Shown one piece after another: positions 1-9,142 of a DNA stretch of 64,000 nt. Both the position numbers and the translations under genes were made by a program. The notes below the pieces were generated by a model. The model saw only the letters and a program-made list of their open reading frames with translations. It was not told the origin of the DNA and did no database searches. The DNA lies in contig NZ_CP053928.1 in assembly GCF_014108865.1 (NCBI RefSeq), positions 1,178,001-1,242,000 on the forward strand, in the 5' to 3' direction. Numbering within the stretch: position 1 is the stretch's first letter; every line of letters begins with the position of its first letter. This DNA comes from Nocardioides sp. WS12. Its GTDB lineage: Bacteria > Actinomycetota > Actinomycetes > Propionibacteriales > Nocardioidaceae.

Positions 1-238
1 CGATCCCGACGCCGTCGAACTGGCGCCCGGTGCCGCCGCGACGAGCACCCTCGAGTGGACCGGTGACCTCGCCGGTGCCGAGTCCGAGCACGCCTCGCTG
101 GTCGTCGTACAACTGGCGAAGGGGCAGGTTCCGGTGGCCGTTCCCGCGCGCCTGGAGAACGACCCGGCGGATGCCCCGTCGCTCGACATCGGCACCCTCA
201 CGACGTTGCGGTTGACGCCGTTCGTCGCTGCGCCCTGA
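1..238 (+). CDS. C-terminal end of an unknown protein (partial)
   Basis: The gene enters from the left edge and about 78 residues are visible, ending in a TGA. The fragment reads as beta-strand-rich sequence with a conserved-looking stretch VELAPGAAATSTLEWTG and an end LTTLRLTPFVAAP. This resembles the C-terminal half of small secreted actinobacterial DUF4232-type domains, but the assignment rests on general style and is weak. The next gene lies tail-to-tail only four bases away, so transcription from both sides meets here with no hairpin terminator. Confidence 0.55.
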   Translation, partial: DPDAVELAPGAAATSTLEWTGDLAGAESEHASLVVVQLAKGQVPVAVPARLENDPADAPSLDIGTLTTLRLTPFVAAP

Positions 239-242
239 GGGA

Positions 243-1529
243 TCAGGCGGAGGTGAACGACTCCAATGCAGCGAGTTCGACGCACACGGCGACCCCGGCC
301 ATCGCGGCCTCGACCTCGGCCAGCACCGGGAACGTCGGCGCGAGGCGGATGTTGCGGTCGAACGGGTCGTTTCCGTAGGGGAACGCCGAGCCGGCCGCCG
401 TCAGCGCGATGCCTGCTTCCTTGGCCAGCGAGATCACCCGCGACGCGGTGCCGTCGACGACGTCGAGGTTCACGAAGTAGCCACCCGTCGGCACGGTCCA
501 CTCGGCGATGCCGAGGCCGGTGAGCCGCCCGGACAGCGCCGCCTCGACCGCGGCGAACTTCGGGGCGATCAGTTCACGGTGCTTGCGCATGTGGGCGCGC
601 ACGCCGTTGGCGTCGCCGAAGAACTCGACGTGGCGCAGGTGGTTGAGCTTGTCCGGCCCGATGGACGCGAAGCCGAGGCGCGCGAGGTACCAGGCGATGT
701 TCTCGCTGGACGCTGCCAGCGCCGCGACGCCGGCTCCGGCCAGGCTGATCTTCGAGGTCGACGCGAAGATCAGCGGCCGGTTCGGGTGACCGGACACGGC
801 GGCCAGGCCGAGGGCGTCCGCGCTCTTGGTCTCCTCTTCCGTGAGGTGGTGGACGGCGTACGCGTTGTCCCAGAAGATCCGGAAGTCAGGGGCCGCGGTG
901 TCCATGGCCATCAGGTCGGCGGCCACGGCGGTCGAGCACACCGCGCCCGTCGGGTTGGCGTACGTCGGCACGATCCACATGCCCTTGATGCTGGGGTCCT
1001 CCGCGACGAGGGCGCGTACGGCGACCACGTCGGGGCCGTCGGCGTTCATGGGCACGCTCACCATCTCGATGCCGAGCTCGGCGAGCATCGTGAAGTGGCG
1101 GTCGTAGCCGGGCACGGGGCAGATGAACTTCACGACCGGCTCCTGCGACCACGGTCGCGGGGAGTCGGGGCCGCCCTTGAGCAGCATCGCGCTGAGCACC
1201 TGATGCATGATCGTGAGGCTGGAGTTGCCCCCACACACGACGTTGGCGACGTCGACGCCCAGCAGGTCGGCGAAGATCTCGCGCAGCTCGACGAGCCCGT
1301 CCAGTCCGCCGTAGTTGCGCAGGTCGGTGCCGGACCGGTCGCGGTAGCCGGTCGGAAGGCCGAGCAACCCGTTGGAGAGGTCCAGTTGGTCGGCCCCGGG
1401 CTTGCCCCGCGTCAGGTCGAGCTTGAGCCCGCCCGCCTTCAACGCTTCGTACTCCGCCTGCACCGTCGTCAGGCGCGCGGCGAGGTCGTCGGCGGACAGT
1501 TCGGACAGGTGCGCGGGGGTGGTGGTCAC
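243..1529 (-). CDS. PLP-dependent aspartate aminotransferase (Rv3722c type)
   Basis: A 428-residue fold-type I aminotransferase closely resembling the M. tuberculosis Rv3722c family, whose product is the main aspartate aminotransferase moving nitrogen between glutamate and oxaloacetate. Visible landmarks are LDLTRGKP near residue 38, the ANPTG loop near 191-195, the Asp221/Tyr224 cofactor pair in WDNAY, and Lys260 in FASTSK as the predicted Schiff-base lysine. A longer GTG start at 1604 is open, but family members begin near TPAHLSELSADDLAA, so the GTG at 1529 is preferred; no clear Shine-Dalgarno precedes either. It is divergent from rplJ. The family is clear; the exact substrate is inferred. 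Confidence 0.88.
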   Translation of the reverse strand: MTTTPAHLSELSADDLAARLTTVQAEYEALKAGGLKLDLTRGKPGADQLDLSNGLLGLPTGYRDRSGTDLRNYGGLDGLVELREIFADLLGVDVANVVCGGNSSLTIMHQVLSAMLLKGGPDSPRPWSQEPVVKFICPVPGYDRHFTMLAELGIEMVSVPMNADGPDVVAVRALVAEDPSIKGMWIVPTYANPTGAVCSTAVAADLMAMDTAAPDFRIFWDNAYAVHHLTEEETKSADALGLAAVSGHPNRPLIFASTSKISLAGAGVAALAASSENIAWYLARLGFASIGPDKLNHLRHVEFFGDANGVRAHMRKHRELIAPKFAAVEAALSGRLTGLGIAEWTVPTGGYFVNLDVVDGTASRVISLAKEAGIALTAAGSAFPYGNDPFDRNIRLAPTFPVLAEVEAAMAGVAVCVELAALESFTSA

Positions 1530-1567
1530 GGGGACAATGGTGCCGTATCGACTTCGGCCACGGTGAT

Positions 1568-1597
1568 TTGGACCGGGCCCGCGCTCCGCCGTACAGT
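1568..1597 (+). promoter_or_regulatory. Predicted rplJ promoter
   Basis: TTGGAC (1568-1573) and TACAGT (1592-1597) are separated by 18 bases, a good housekeeping-sigma match. It would give an rplJ leader of about 195 nt. It lies inside the optional 5' extension of the divergent aminotransferase gene, which also favours the shorter start of that gene. Confidence 0.55.
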
Positions 1598-1723
1598 TAC
1601 CCACTGAAACCTAAAGACCGCCGGTTGTCCGGGCTGCCAGCCCTGACCGAAGGTTCCGTGAAAGCGGATGGCCTGCGCAGGGGATCAGAGCAGTACGACG
1701 TTCGTCAGTCACGAGCGATGTCC

Positions 1724-1751
1724 ACGCCCTGAGCGCCTGCGCTCAGGGCGT
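1724..1751 (+). promoter_or_regulatory. Perfect 12-bp hairpin in the rplJ leader (possible L10 control or attenuator)
   Basis: ACGCCCTGAGCG and its exact complement enclose a four-base loop, 49 bases before the rplJ start. rplJ leaders are known sites of autogenous control by the L10-L12 complex, but I cannot identify the kink-turn-like L10 binding motif with confidence. The hairpin is followed by CTGTCTTTCCC rather than a clean U tract, so partial attenuation is as plausible as full termination. Confidence 0.5.
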
Positions 1752-1799
1752 CTGTCTTTCCCAGGACACTCGCGGAGGTCCCCATCCGGAAGGAGACCC

Positions 1800-2471
1800 A
1801 TGGCGCGGGCAGACAAGCAAGCCGCCGTCGCGGAGATCGCTGAAGCATTCAGCGAATCCGCCGGCGCTGTGCTGACCGAGTACCGCGGTCTCACCGTCAA
1901 GGAGCTGCAGAACCTTCGCCGCTCCCTTGGTGAGAACGCCAGCTACGCCGTGGTCAAGAACACGCTGGCCAAGTTGGCCGCCAACGAGGCCGGCATCACC
2001 GGCTTCGACGACCTGCTGACCGGCCCGACCGCGATCGCCTTCATCAAGGGCGACGTCGTCGAGGCGGCCAAGGGTCTGCGTGACTTTGCCAAGGCAAACC
2101 CCACCCTCGTCATCAAGGGTGGAGTTCTGGACGGCAACCTCCTCGACGCGAAGGAGATCGGCAAGCTCGCCGACCTCGAGTCGCGCGAGGTCCTGCTGGG
2201 CAAGATGGCGGGCGCCATGCTCGCTTCCCTCAGCCAGGCCGTCTACCTCCTCAACGCCCCGCTCGCACAGGCTGCCCGGCTCGCCGGCGCCCTGCAGGCG
2301 AAGGCGACGGAGGACCCCTCGATCCTCGCAGGTGGTGCCGGTACGCCGGCCGCTGTCGAGGAGACCCCGGCCGCTGAGGAAGCCGCCCCCGCCGAAGAGG
2401 TCGAGGCACCCGCTGCCGACGCCACCGAGGCTGAGGCGACCGACGAGGCAGCCGAGTCCACCGAAGCCTGA
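1800..2471 (+). CDS. rplJ: 50S ribosomal protein L10
   Basis: L10 anchors the L7/L12 stalk on the large subunit, where translation factors bind. The 223-residue product begins [13 protein letters not shown] and carries the conserved N-terminal globular domain ([14 protein letters not shown], then [10 protein letters not shown]) and a C-terminal helix. The tail after about residue 175 is an acidic Ala/Glu/Pro run typical of actinobacterial L10. The ATG is set by AAGGAG seven bases upstream; an open extension further upstream is not protein-like. It is followed by rplL after 151 bases, as is standard. Confidence 0.97.
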   Translation: MARADKQAAVAEIAEAFSESAGAVLTEYRGLTVKELQNLRRSLGENASYAVVKNTLAKLAANEAGITGFDDLLTGPTAIAFIKGDVVEAAKGLRDFAKANPTLVIKGGVLDGNLLDAKEIGKLADLESREVLLGKMAGAMLASLSQAVYLLNAPLAQAARLAGALQAKATEDPSILAGGAGTPAAVEETPAAEEAAPAEEVEAPAADATEAEATDEAAESTEA

Positions 2472-2622
2472 GACCCGATTGAGCCGAGCGCAGACGAGCT
2501 TGCTCGTATGCCGAGGCGATTGAGGGTAGCCGACGAAGTCGGTATCCAGGCCGACGTACACCACCTGAAACCCGGTCGAGTCGCTTGAGCGGCCCGACCA
2601 CCTGAGAAAGGAAACCGCCACC

Positions 2623-3009
2623 ATGGCGAAGCTCACCACCGACGAACTGCTCGACGCGTTCAAGGAAATGACCCTCATCGAGCTCTCCGAGTTCGTGAAG
2701 CAGTTCGAGGAGACCTTCGGCGTCACCGCTGCTGCCCCGGTCGCCGTTGCCGCTGCTGCTGGCCCGGGTGCCCCGGCCGCCGAGGCTGCCGCTGAGCAGG
2801 ACTCGTTCGACGTCGTTCTCGAAGCCGCTGGCGACAAGAAGATCAACGTCATCAAGGAGGTCCGCGCGCTGACCTCCCTCGGTCTGAAGGAAGCCAAGGA
2901 CCTCGTCGAGGCCGCCCCGAAGGCGATCCTCGAGGGCGTCGACAAGGCTGCTGCTGACAAGGCCAAGGAGGCGCTCGAGGGCGCCGGTGCCACCGTCACC
3001 CTCAAGTGA
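2623..3009 (+). CDS. rplL: 50S ribosomal protein L7/L12
   Basis: This is the stalk protein that recruits and stimulates elongation-factor GTPases. The 128 residues include an N-terminal dimerisation region ([26 protein letters not shown]), an Ala/Pro-rich hinge and a C-terminal factor-binding domain with [21 protein letters not shown]. The length is normal for the family. A strong GAAAGGAAA site precedes the ATG. The 151-base gap after rplJ contains a small hairpin (ACGAGC/GCTCGT at 2494-2507) and no gene. Confidence 0.98.
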   Translation: MAKLTTDELLDAFKEMTLIELSEFVKQFEETFGVTAAAPVAVAAAAGPGAPAAEAAAEQDSFDVVLEAAGDKKINVIKEVRALTSLGLKEAKDLVEAAPKAILEGVDKAAADKAKEALEGAGATVTLK

Positions 3010-3033
3010 CTGGTCACTGACCTGTAGTCACGG

Positions 3034-3073
3034 GGCCGGCAGAGCGAACGCTCTGCCGGCCTCGTGCATTTTT
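3034..3073 (+). terminator. Intrinsic terminator after rplJ-rplL
   Basis: GGCCGGCAGAGC pairs perfectly with GCTCTGCCGGCC around a GAAC loop (3034-3061), followed eight bases later by TTTTT. It separates the ribosomal protein operon from the mce genes. Confidence 0.85.
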
Positions 3074-3112
3074 CTCCGCCGGTTCGTCGCGACCATCTGG
3101 GCGGGGTATGGC

Positions 3113-3124
3113 TACTGATCAGTA
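3113..3124. promoter_or_regulatory. 12-bp palindrome upstream of the mce operon
   Basis: TACTGATCAGTA is a perfect palindrome 133 bases before mceG and directly after a weak promoter-like pair, TTCGTC (3083-3088) and TATGGC (3107-3112), 18 bases apart. Its place at the predicted transcription start suits a repressor site. No regulator gene is adjacent, so the binding protein is unknown. Confidence 0.35.
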
Positions 3125-3257
3125 CGGATCTTGTCCCGGAGTCCGGCTACGCGTGACGTCTGCCACGGTTTCCGCGTAACGTGCGCCACGCGGCTGCGTT
3201 GATCCATCGCAGCCGGTTCGGTGGGCCAGCGAGAGTCTTTTTGAGGAAGAGGTCAAC

Positions 3258-4223
3258 ATGGGCGTCGATGTCGAAGTGACGAACCTGAGCAAGAGCTTCG
3301 GCAAGCAGCTGATCTGGAAGGGCGTCACGCTGACGCTTCCTGCCGGTGAGGTGTCCGTGATGCTTGGCCCGTCCGGTACCGGCAAGTCCGTGTTCCTGAA
3401 GGCCCTGATCGGCCTGATCAAGCCTGACGAGGGCTCGATCGTCATCGAGGGCACCGACATCGCGTCGTGTTCCGAGAAGGAGCTCTACGAGATCCGCAAG
3501 CTGTTCGGCGTGCTGTTCCAGGACGGCGCCATGTTCGGCTCGATGAACCTGTACGACAACGTCGCCTTCCCCCTGCGTGAGCACACCCGCAAGGGCGAGT
3601 CCGAGATCCGCGACATCGTCATGGAGAAGATGGACCTCGTCGGTCTGCTCGGCGCCGAGATGAAGCTCCCGGGCGAGATCTCCGGCGGTATGCGCAAGCG
3701 TGCCGGTCTGGCTCGCGCGCTGGTCCTCGACCCCGAGATCCTGCTGATCGATGAGCCCGACTCGGGTCTCGACCCGGTCCGCACCTCGTTCATCAACCAG
3801 CTCTTCATCGACCTGAACGCGCAGATCGACGCGACGTTCCTGATCGTCACCCACGACATCCACAGCGTCCGGATCGTGCCGGACAACATCGGCCTGCTCT
3901 ACCACAAGCACCTGGCCATGTACGGCCCGCGCGAGATGCTCCTGTCCTCCGACGAGCCCGTGGTGCGCCAGTTCCTCAACGCCCAGACGGTCGGCCCGAT
4001 CGGCATGTCCGAGGAGAAGGACGCCGACCAGCTCGCCGCGGAGAAGGACATGGACCTGCCGCCGCTGCCCCCGATCCCGCTCCAGCTCGAGCCCTCCAAC
4101 GGCATCCCGCGTCGCAGCCAGCGTGAGCCGGGCGCGTGGTGCCGCGACAACGGCATCGTCCCGCCGCCGGGTTCCTTCACCAAGGAAGCCGAGCACGCCA
4201 GCGGTTCTTCCCAGCAGCACTGA
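3258..4223 (+). CDS. mceG: Mce transporter ATPase MceG (Mkl)
   Basis: This is the cytoplasmic ATPase that powers Mce lipid or sterol import through the YrbE permeases. The 321 residues show Walker A GPSGTGKS (37-44), the Q-loop FQDGAMF, signature ISGGM (141-145), Walker B ILLIDEP (161-167) and the switch His199. The signature ISGGMRKR is typical of the MlaF/Mkl branch. Residues after about 245 form an acidic, proline-rich tail not needed for the ABC fold, as in mycobacterial Mkl, where the tail affects transporter stability. GAGGAAGAGG gives the ribosome site. Unlike in mycobacteria, the ATPase here is the first gene of the mce operon. Confidence 0.95.
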   Translation: MGVDVEVTNLSKSFGKQLIWKGVTLTLPAGEVSVMLGPSGTGKSVFLKALIGLIKPDEGSIVIEGTDIASCSEKELYEIRKLFGVLFQDGAMFGSMNLYDNVAFPLREHTRKGESEIRDIVMEKMDLVGLLGAEMKLPGEISGGMRKRAGLARALVLDPEILLIDEPDSGLDPVRTSFINQLFIDLNAQIDATFLIVTHDIHSVRIVPDNIGLLYHKHLAMYGPREMLLSSDEPVVRQFLNAQTVGPIGMSEEKDADQLAAEKDMDLPPLPPIPLQLEPSNGIPRRSQREPGAWCRDNGIVPPPGSFTKEAEHASGSSQQH

Positions 4224-4233
4224 CGGTTAGCCA

Positions 4234-5016
4234 TTGTCCTCGACAACTGCGCGCGTACTGAGGCCGATCGGCACAGCTGGCAAGCTGTTCGCCTTCGCCC
4301 TCGATGTGGGCCGTGGCCTGTTCCGACGCCCGTTCCAATTGCGGGAGTTCATTCAACAGGCCTGGTTCATTGCTTCGGTGACGATCGTCCCGACGGCTCT
4401 GGTTGCCATTCCCTTCGGCGCGGTCATCGCGCTCCAGGTGGGTGGCCTGATCAAGCAGTTCGGCGCGCAGTCGTTCACCGGTTCGGCGTCGGTCCTCGCT
4501 GTCATCCAGCAGGCCGGCCCGATCGCGACGGCGCTGTTGATCGCGGGTGCAGGTGGGTCGGCGATCGCGGCTGACCTCGGCGCGCGCAAGATCCGTGAAG
4601 AGCTCGACGCGATGATGGTGCTCGGCATCGACCCGATCCAGCGCCTTGTGGTGCCGCGGGTCCTTGCGTGCATGCTCGTCGCGGTGTTCCTCAACGGCAT
4701 GGTCAGCGTCGTCGGCGTCGGTGGCGGTTACGTCTTCAACGTGATCCTCCAGGACGGCACGCCGGGGGCCTACCTCGCGAGCTTCACCGCGCTCGCGCAA
4801 CTGCCTGATGTGTGGATCGGCATGGTCAAGGCGCTGGTCTTCGGCCTCATCGCCGCGGTGGTGGCGGCCTACAAGGGCATGAACGCGGCCGGTGGCCCGA
4901 AGGGCGTGGGCGACGCCGTCAACGAGTCCGTCGTCATCACGTTCCTGCTGTTGTTCATCGTCAACTTCACCCTGAGCACGATCTACCTGCAGATCGTCCC
5001 ACCGAAGGGGGGCTAG
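4234..5016 (+). CDS. yrbEA: YrbE/MlaE-family permease of the Mce transporter (YrbEA)
   Basis: This is an integral membrane subunit of the Mce importer. The 260-residue sequence has about five or six hydrophobic segments and the family-typical cytoplasmic stretch GGSAIAADLGARKIREELDAMMVLGIDPIQRLVVPRVLA, where the EELDAM motif contacts the ATPase. The start is a TTG ten bases after the mceG stop, with no good Shine-Dalgarno, so translation is probably coupled to mceG. No better ATG or GTG lies nearby. It pairs with the next gene to form the permease heterodimer. Confidence 0.93.
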   Translation: MSSTTARVLRPIGTAGKLFAFALDVGRGLFRRPFQLREFIQQAWFIASVTIVPTALVAIPFGAVIALQVGGLIKQFGAQSFTGSASVLAVIQQAGPIATALLIAGAGGSAIAADLGARKIREELDAMMVLGIDPIQRLVVPRVLACMLVAVFLNGMVSVVGVGGGYVFNVILQDGTPGAYLASFTALAQLPDVWIGMVKALVFGLIAAVVAAYKGMNAAGGPKGVGDAVNESVVITFLLLFIVNFTLSTIYLQIVPPKGG

Positions 5017-5023
5017 CGACGAC

Positions 5024-5851
5024 ATGGCGAATCTCAAGGCTGTCTACGACCGGCCCCTGAAGGGTCTCGACACGCTCGGTCACGAGCTGTCCTTCTACCT
5101 CAAGGTGCTCCTGGCGCTGCCGCGCTCGATCAAGCGCTACCCGCGCGAGATCCTGCGCATCCTGGCCGAGGTCACGCTCGGCTCGGGCGCGCTCGCGGTC
5201 ATCGGCGGCACGGTCGGCGTCATCATCGGCATGACCTTCTTCACCGGTGCGCAGGTCGGCCTGTCCGGCTACGCCGCGCTCAACCAGCTCGGTACGGCGG
5301 CCTTCGCCGGCTTCGTCTCGGCCTACTTCAACACCCGCGAGATCGCGCCGCTCGTCGCGGGCATCGCGCTCGCCGCGACGGTCGGCTGCGGCTTCACCGC
5401 TCAGCTCGGCGCCATGCGGATCTCCGAGGAGATCGACGCCGTCGAGGTGATGGCGATCCCCTCGATGCAGTTCCTGGTCACGACCCGGGTCGTCGGTGGA
5501 CTGATCGCGATCGTGCCGTTGTACGTCGTCGGGTTGCTGTCGTCGTACGTCGCGAGCAGGCTGGTGGTCACGCAGTTCTACGGCCAGTCCGCGGGCACCT
5601 ATGACCATTACTTCAACCAGTTCCTGCCACCGGGCGACGTGTTGTGGTCCTTCGGCAAGGTTCTGGTCTTCGCCGTCGTCGTCATCCTCATCCACTGCTA
5701 CCACGGCTACACGGCGTCGGGTGGTCCTGCCGGCGTGGGCATGGCCGTCGGCAAGGCGGTCCGGACGAGCATCGTGGCGATCAACGTGATCGACCTCTTC
5801 TTGTCGATGGCCATCTGGGGCGCCTCGACCACGGTCAGGCTGGCGGGTTGA
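5024..5851 (+). CDS. yrbEB: YrbE/MlaE-family permease of the Mce transporter (YrbEB)
   Basis: This is the second permease of the pair, 275 residues. It has the same architecture, with the conserved segment GCGFTAQLGAMRISEEIDAVEVMAIPSM mediating ATPase contact. It starts seven bases after its partner and stops two bases before mceA. Two different YrbE proteins followed by six Mce proteins is the canonical actinobacterial arrangement. Confidence 0.94.
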   Translation: MANLKAVYDRPLKGLDTLGHELSFYLKVLLALPRSIKRYPREILRILAEVTLGSGALAVIGGTVGVIIGMTFFTGAQVGLSGYAALNQLGTAAFAGFVSAYFNTREIAPLVAGIALAATVGCGFTAQLGAMRISEEIDAVEVMAIPSMQFLVTTRVVGGLIAIVPLYVVGLLSSYVASRLVVTQFYGQSAGTYDHYFNQFLPPGDVLWSFGKVLVFAVVVILIHCYHGYTASGGPAGVGMAVGKAVRTSIVAINVIDLFLSMAIWGASTTVRLAG

Positions 5852-5853
5852 TC

Positions 5854-7122
5854 ATGGACAAGGTTCTCAGCGCTCACAAGACGCTCGGCGTCATCTTCGT
5901 TGCCCTGCTCCTGCTCGGTGTGTGGCTCACCTACGCCGTCTTCACGAAGAAGTTCACCGACTACGACGAGGTCACCCTGCAGACCTCGACGATCGGCCTG
6001 CAGCTTCCGACCCGCGCGGACGTCAAGGTGCGCGGCGTCATCGTGGGCGAGGTGCTCGAAGCGCGGGCCGGCAACGCCGACGGTGCCGAGCTCACCCTCG
6101 GTCTCTACGCCGACAAGATCGACCTGGTTCCCGCCAACGTGACGGGCTCCATCGTGCCGAAGACGCTGTTCGGCGAGAAGTACGTCTCGCTCGAGGTCCC
6201 CGAGACGGGACCTGCCGGGACGATGAAGGCCGGCGACGTCATCGACCGCACCAAGGTCAGCATCGAGCTCGAGGCCGTGCTGTCGGACCTCTACCCGCTG
6301 CTGCAGACGGTGCAGCCGGCCGACCTCAACCTGACCTTGACCGCGCTGGCGACGGCGCTGGAGGGCCGGGGCGACCAGTTGGGCCAGAACCTCGAGACCG
6401 TCGACTCGTACCTCAAGCGCCTCAACCCGCAGATCCCGGCGTTGCTCGAGGACCTCAAGCTCACTGCCCAGGTGTCCGACACCTATGCCGACATCCTCCC
6501 CGAGGTGGCCAAGATCCTGGACAACACGGTCAAGACGACGGGCACCCTGGAGGAGAAGGAAGCAGCACTGACCGCGACCCTGCGCGACATCAAGAGCTTC
6601 TCCGACACGGCGACGTCGTTCCTCGACGCCAACGCCAGCCGCCTCAAGCGTCTCGGTGAGACGAGCACGCCGATCCTGCGTGCGGTGGCTCGCTATGCGC
6701 CCACCATTCCCTGCATGTCCCGCTCGATCGTGATCACCCAGGGCCGACTGGCCGAGGCGTTCCGCGGCTACGAGCTGCACATCGTGCTGGAGACCCTGAA
6801 GGACCAGCCGCGCGCCTACACGCCGGCGGACCGGCCGATCTTCGGCACCGACACCGGACCGGACTGCCAGGGGCTGCCGAACACGCCCTACAGCCAGTTC
6901 AACCCGGCCCCGGGGCAGCCGGCCCTCAACGACGGCATGAATGGCAACACGGGCAAGGGCAACTTCCGCCCGGCGCCCGGTACCTCGGCCTCCGGCTACT
7001 ACGGCACGCCCGATGACGTCTCGACCCTGCGCTCGTTGCTCACCCAGGAGTACGGCGACGCCGGGACCGACTTCAACGTCCTTCTCACCGGCCCGATCGT
7101 GGCGCAGGGAGGTGCTCGCTGA
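5854..7122 (+). CDS. mceA: Mce family protein, first of six (MceA)
   Basis: This is a substrate-binding or channel-forming subunit outside the membrane. The 422-residue protein has an N-terminal membrane anchor (about residues 9-31), an MlaD/MCE beta-barrel domain (about 38-117, with VKVRGVIVGEVLEA and KTLFGEKYVSLEVP), a long helical region that would build the tunnel, and an extended low-complexity tail. The ATG two bases past the yrbEB stop is chosen; an upstream open stretch is the other frame of yrbEB. It overlaps mceB by one base (TGATG). Confidence 0.93.
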   Translation: MDKVLSAHKTLGVIFVALLLLGVWLTYAVFTKKFTDYDEVTLQTSTIGLQLPTRADVKVRGVIVGEVLEARAGNADGAELTLGLYADKIDLVPANVTGSIVPKTLFGEKYVSLEVPETGPAGTMKAGDVIDRTKVSIELEAVLSDLYPLLQTVQPADLNLTLTALATALEGRGDQLGQNLETVDSYLKRLNPQIPALLEDLKLTAQVSDTYADILPEVAKILDNTVKTTGTLEEKEAALTATLRDIKSFSDTATSFLDANASRLKRLGETSTPILRAVARYAPTIPCMSRSIVITQGRLAEAFRGYELHIVLETLKDQPRAYTPADRPIFGTDTGPDCQGLPNTPYSQFNPAPGQPALNDGMNGNTGKGNFRPAPGTSASGYYGTPDDVSTLRSLLTQEYGDAGTDFNVLLTGPIVAQGGAR

Positions 7123-8180
7123 TGCCGGTACGCGGACTCGACCGCAAGACGAGCGGTGACCTCGTCCGACTGGTGATCTTCATGGTCACCACGGCGCTGG
7201 CCACGGGCGTCCTGATCATCACGATCGGCAACCTCTCCTTCGGTGCCACCAAGGAGTACGCCGCCGAATTCGTCGACGCCACTGGCGTCAACAAGGGCGA
7301 TGACATCCGGATTGCCGGCGTCAAGGTGGGCACGGTGCAGAAGATCGAGGTGCTCGGGGCGGACCGCGCCAAGGTCACCTTCAACGTCGACGCCGAGACG
7401 GTCGTCGACCAGGCCACCCACGCCAGCATCCGGTACCGGAACCTGATCGGCCAGCGCTACATCTCGCTGACCCAGCAGGGCGACGGGGGAGACCGGCTGG
7501 ACGAGGGCGATGCCCTCCCGGTGGCGCGCACCAAGCCGGCGCTCGACCTGACCGTGCTGTTCAACGGCTTCAAGCCGCTCTTCCAGGCGCTCTCTCCCGA
7601 CGACATCAACAAGCTCTCGTTCGAGATCGTCCAGGTCTTCCAGGGTGAGGGCGGGACGGTCGAGGGCCTCCTCGGAAGCACCGCCTCGATCACCCAGACC
7701 CTCGCCGACCGCGACCAGGTGATCGGCGAACTGCTCGACAACCTCGACTACGTGCTCGACCACGTCGCGGACCGTGACGAGCAGCTGACCCAGCTGATCG
7801 ACAGTTTCCGCGGCCTGATCGGCGGTCTCAACGACGACCGCGAGGCGATCTTGTCCTCGCTCGACTCGATCTCGGAGCTCTCGGTGCAGACGGCAGCGCT
7901 CGTGACGGACATCAAGGACCCGCTGGTCAAGGACATCAAGGAGTTGCGGAAGGTGGCCGGCAACCTCGACCGCAACCGCCAGGAGATCGACCGGTCGCTC
8001 CAGGTGCTGCCCATCAAGCTCACCAAGATCGGTCGTACGGCGACGTACGGCTCGTGGTTCAACTTCTACCTGTGCCACTTCAAGGCCACCATCAAGGTGC
8101 CGGGTGTCGCAAAGCCGATCAAGGCGACGTACGAAGTCACCGCCAAGCGCTGCTCCCTTGCTCAGGAGGTGGGCCAGTGA
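7122..8180 (+). CDS. mceB: Mce family protein (MceB)
   Basis: The second Mce subunit, 352 residues: a membrane anchor at about 18-38, an MCE domain with GDDIRIAGVKVGTVQKIEV and RYRNLIGQRYISL, then long amphipathic helices. It ends with a small disulfide-capable region (FYLCHFK ... AKRCSL). It overlaps mceA at the start and mceC at the end, so the subunits are translationally coupled. Confidence 0.93.
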   Translation: MPVRGLDRKTSGDLVRLVIFMVTTALATGVLIITIGNLSFGATKEYAAEFVDATGVNKGDDIRIAGVKVGTVQKIEVLGADRAKVTFNVDAETVVDQATHASIRYRNLIGQRYISLTQQGDGGDRLDEGDALPVARTKPALDLTVLFNGFKPLFQALSPDDINKLSFEIVQVFQGEGGTVEGLLGSTASITQTLADRDQVIGELLDNLDYVLDHVADRDEQLTQLIDSFRGLIGGLNDDREAILSSLDSISELSVQTAALVTDIKDPLVKDIKELRKVAGNLDRNRQEIDRSLQVLPIKLTKIGRTATYGSWFNFYLCHFKATIKVPGVAKPIKATYEVTAKRCSLAQEVGQ

Positions 8181-9142
8181 TCCCCTTCCGCGAACGCAAC
8201 CCCGTCATCGTGGGTGCCGTCAGCATCGCCACCCTGGTCTTGCTGTTGGTGGCCGCGCTGCGTGCCCAGGACCTCCCGCTGATCGGCGGCGGCGACACCT
8301 ACTACGCGTCCTTCGCCGAAGCCGGTGGGCTCAAGGTCAAGGACGAGGTCCGCATCGCGGGCGTCCGCGTCGGCCAGGTCACCTCGATGGAACTCGACGG
8401 CAACTCGGTCAAGGTGGGGTTCAAGGTCAAGACCGATGCGGAGTTCGGCGACCAGACCCGGGCCGACATCAAGGTCAAGACGATCCTCGGATCGATGTTC
8501 ATCGCGCTCATCCCTGCCGGGCAGGGTCAGCTCGCCGAGGGCACGCTGATCCCGAAGGACCGCACCACCTCGCCGTTCGACATCGTGGAGGCGTTCTCCG
8601 GCCTTGCCGAGACCTCGGCCGACATCGACACCGACCAGCTCGCGGCGTCGCTGACGACCCTGGCCGACCTGACCCGCAACACCCCCGAGGAGTTCCGGGC
8701 CGCGCTCGACGGCGTATCTGCCCTCTCCGAGGTCGTGGCTTCGCGCGATGACGAGATCAACTCGTTGCTGAAGAACCTGAACCGGGTCTCGACAGTGCTC
8801 GACGCCCGCGACGAGGACATCATTGCCCTGATGGCCGACTCGGACAGCCTGTTCAAGGCGCTGGTCCTGCGCAAGGCCCAGATCCACCGCCTGCTGGAGT
8901 CGACGACGACGTTGAGCACCAAGCTCACCGGCCTGATCCGGGAGACGCGGGCCGACCTCAAGCCGGCCCTCGACCACCTCGACTCCGTCCTCAAGGTCAT
9001 CAAGAAGAACGAGGACAATCTCGAGTTGTCGATCAAGACGATGGCGCCGTTCTACCGGGTCTTCGCCAGCACGCTCGGCAACGGGCCCTGGTTCGACACC
9101 TACATCTTCAATCTGCCGCCCGCGCCCGGGACGGTGAAGTGA
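8177..9142 (+). CDS. mceC: Mce family protein (MceC)
   Basis: The third Mce subunit, 321 residues: N-terminal anchor (NPVIVGAVSIATLVLLLVAA), MCE domain (VKDEVRIAGVRVGQVTSMEL) and helical tunnel region. The GTG start overlaps the mceB stop as GTGA and has a strong AGGAGG, which decides it over an open in-frame extension inside mceB. Confidence 0.93.
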   Translation: MIPFRERNPVIVGAVSIATLVLLLVAALRAQDLPLIGGGDTYYASFAEAGGLKVKDEVRIAGVRVGQVTSMELDGNSVKVGFKVKTDAEFGDQTRADIKVKTILGSMFIALIPAGQGQLAEGTLIPKDRTTSPFDIVEAFSGLAETSADIDTDQLAASLTTLADLTRNTPEEFRAALDGVSALSEVVASRDDEINSLLKNLNRVSTVLDARDEDIIALMADSDSLFKALVLRKAQIHRLLESTTTLSTKLTGLIRETRADLKPALDHLDSVLKVIKKNEDNLELSIKTMAPFYRVFASTLGNGPWFDTYIFNLPPAPGTVK

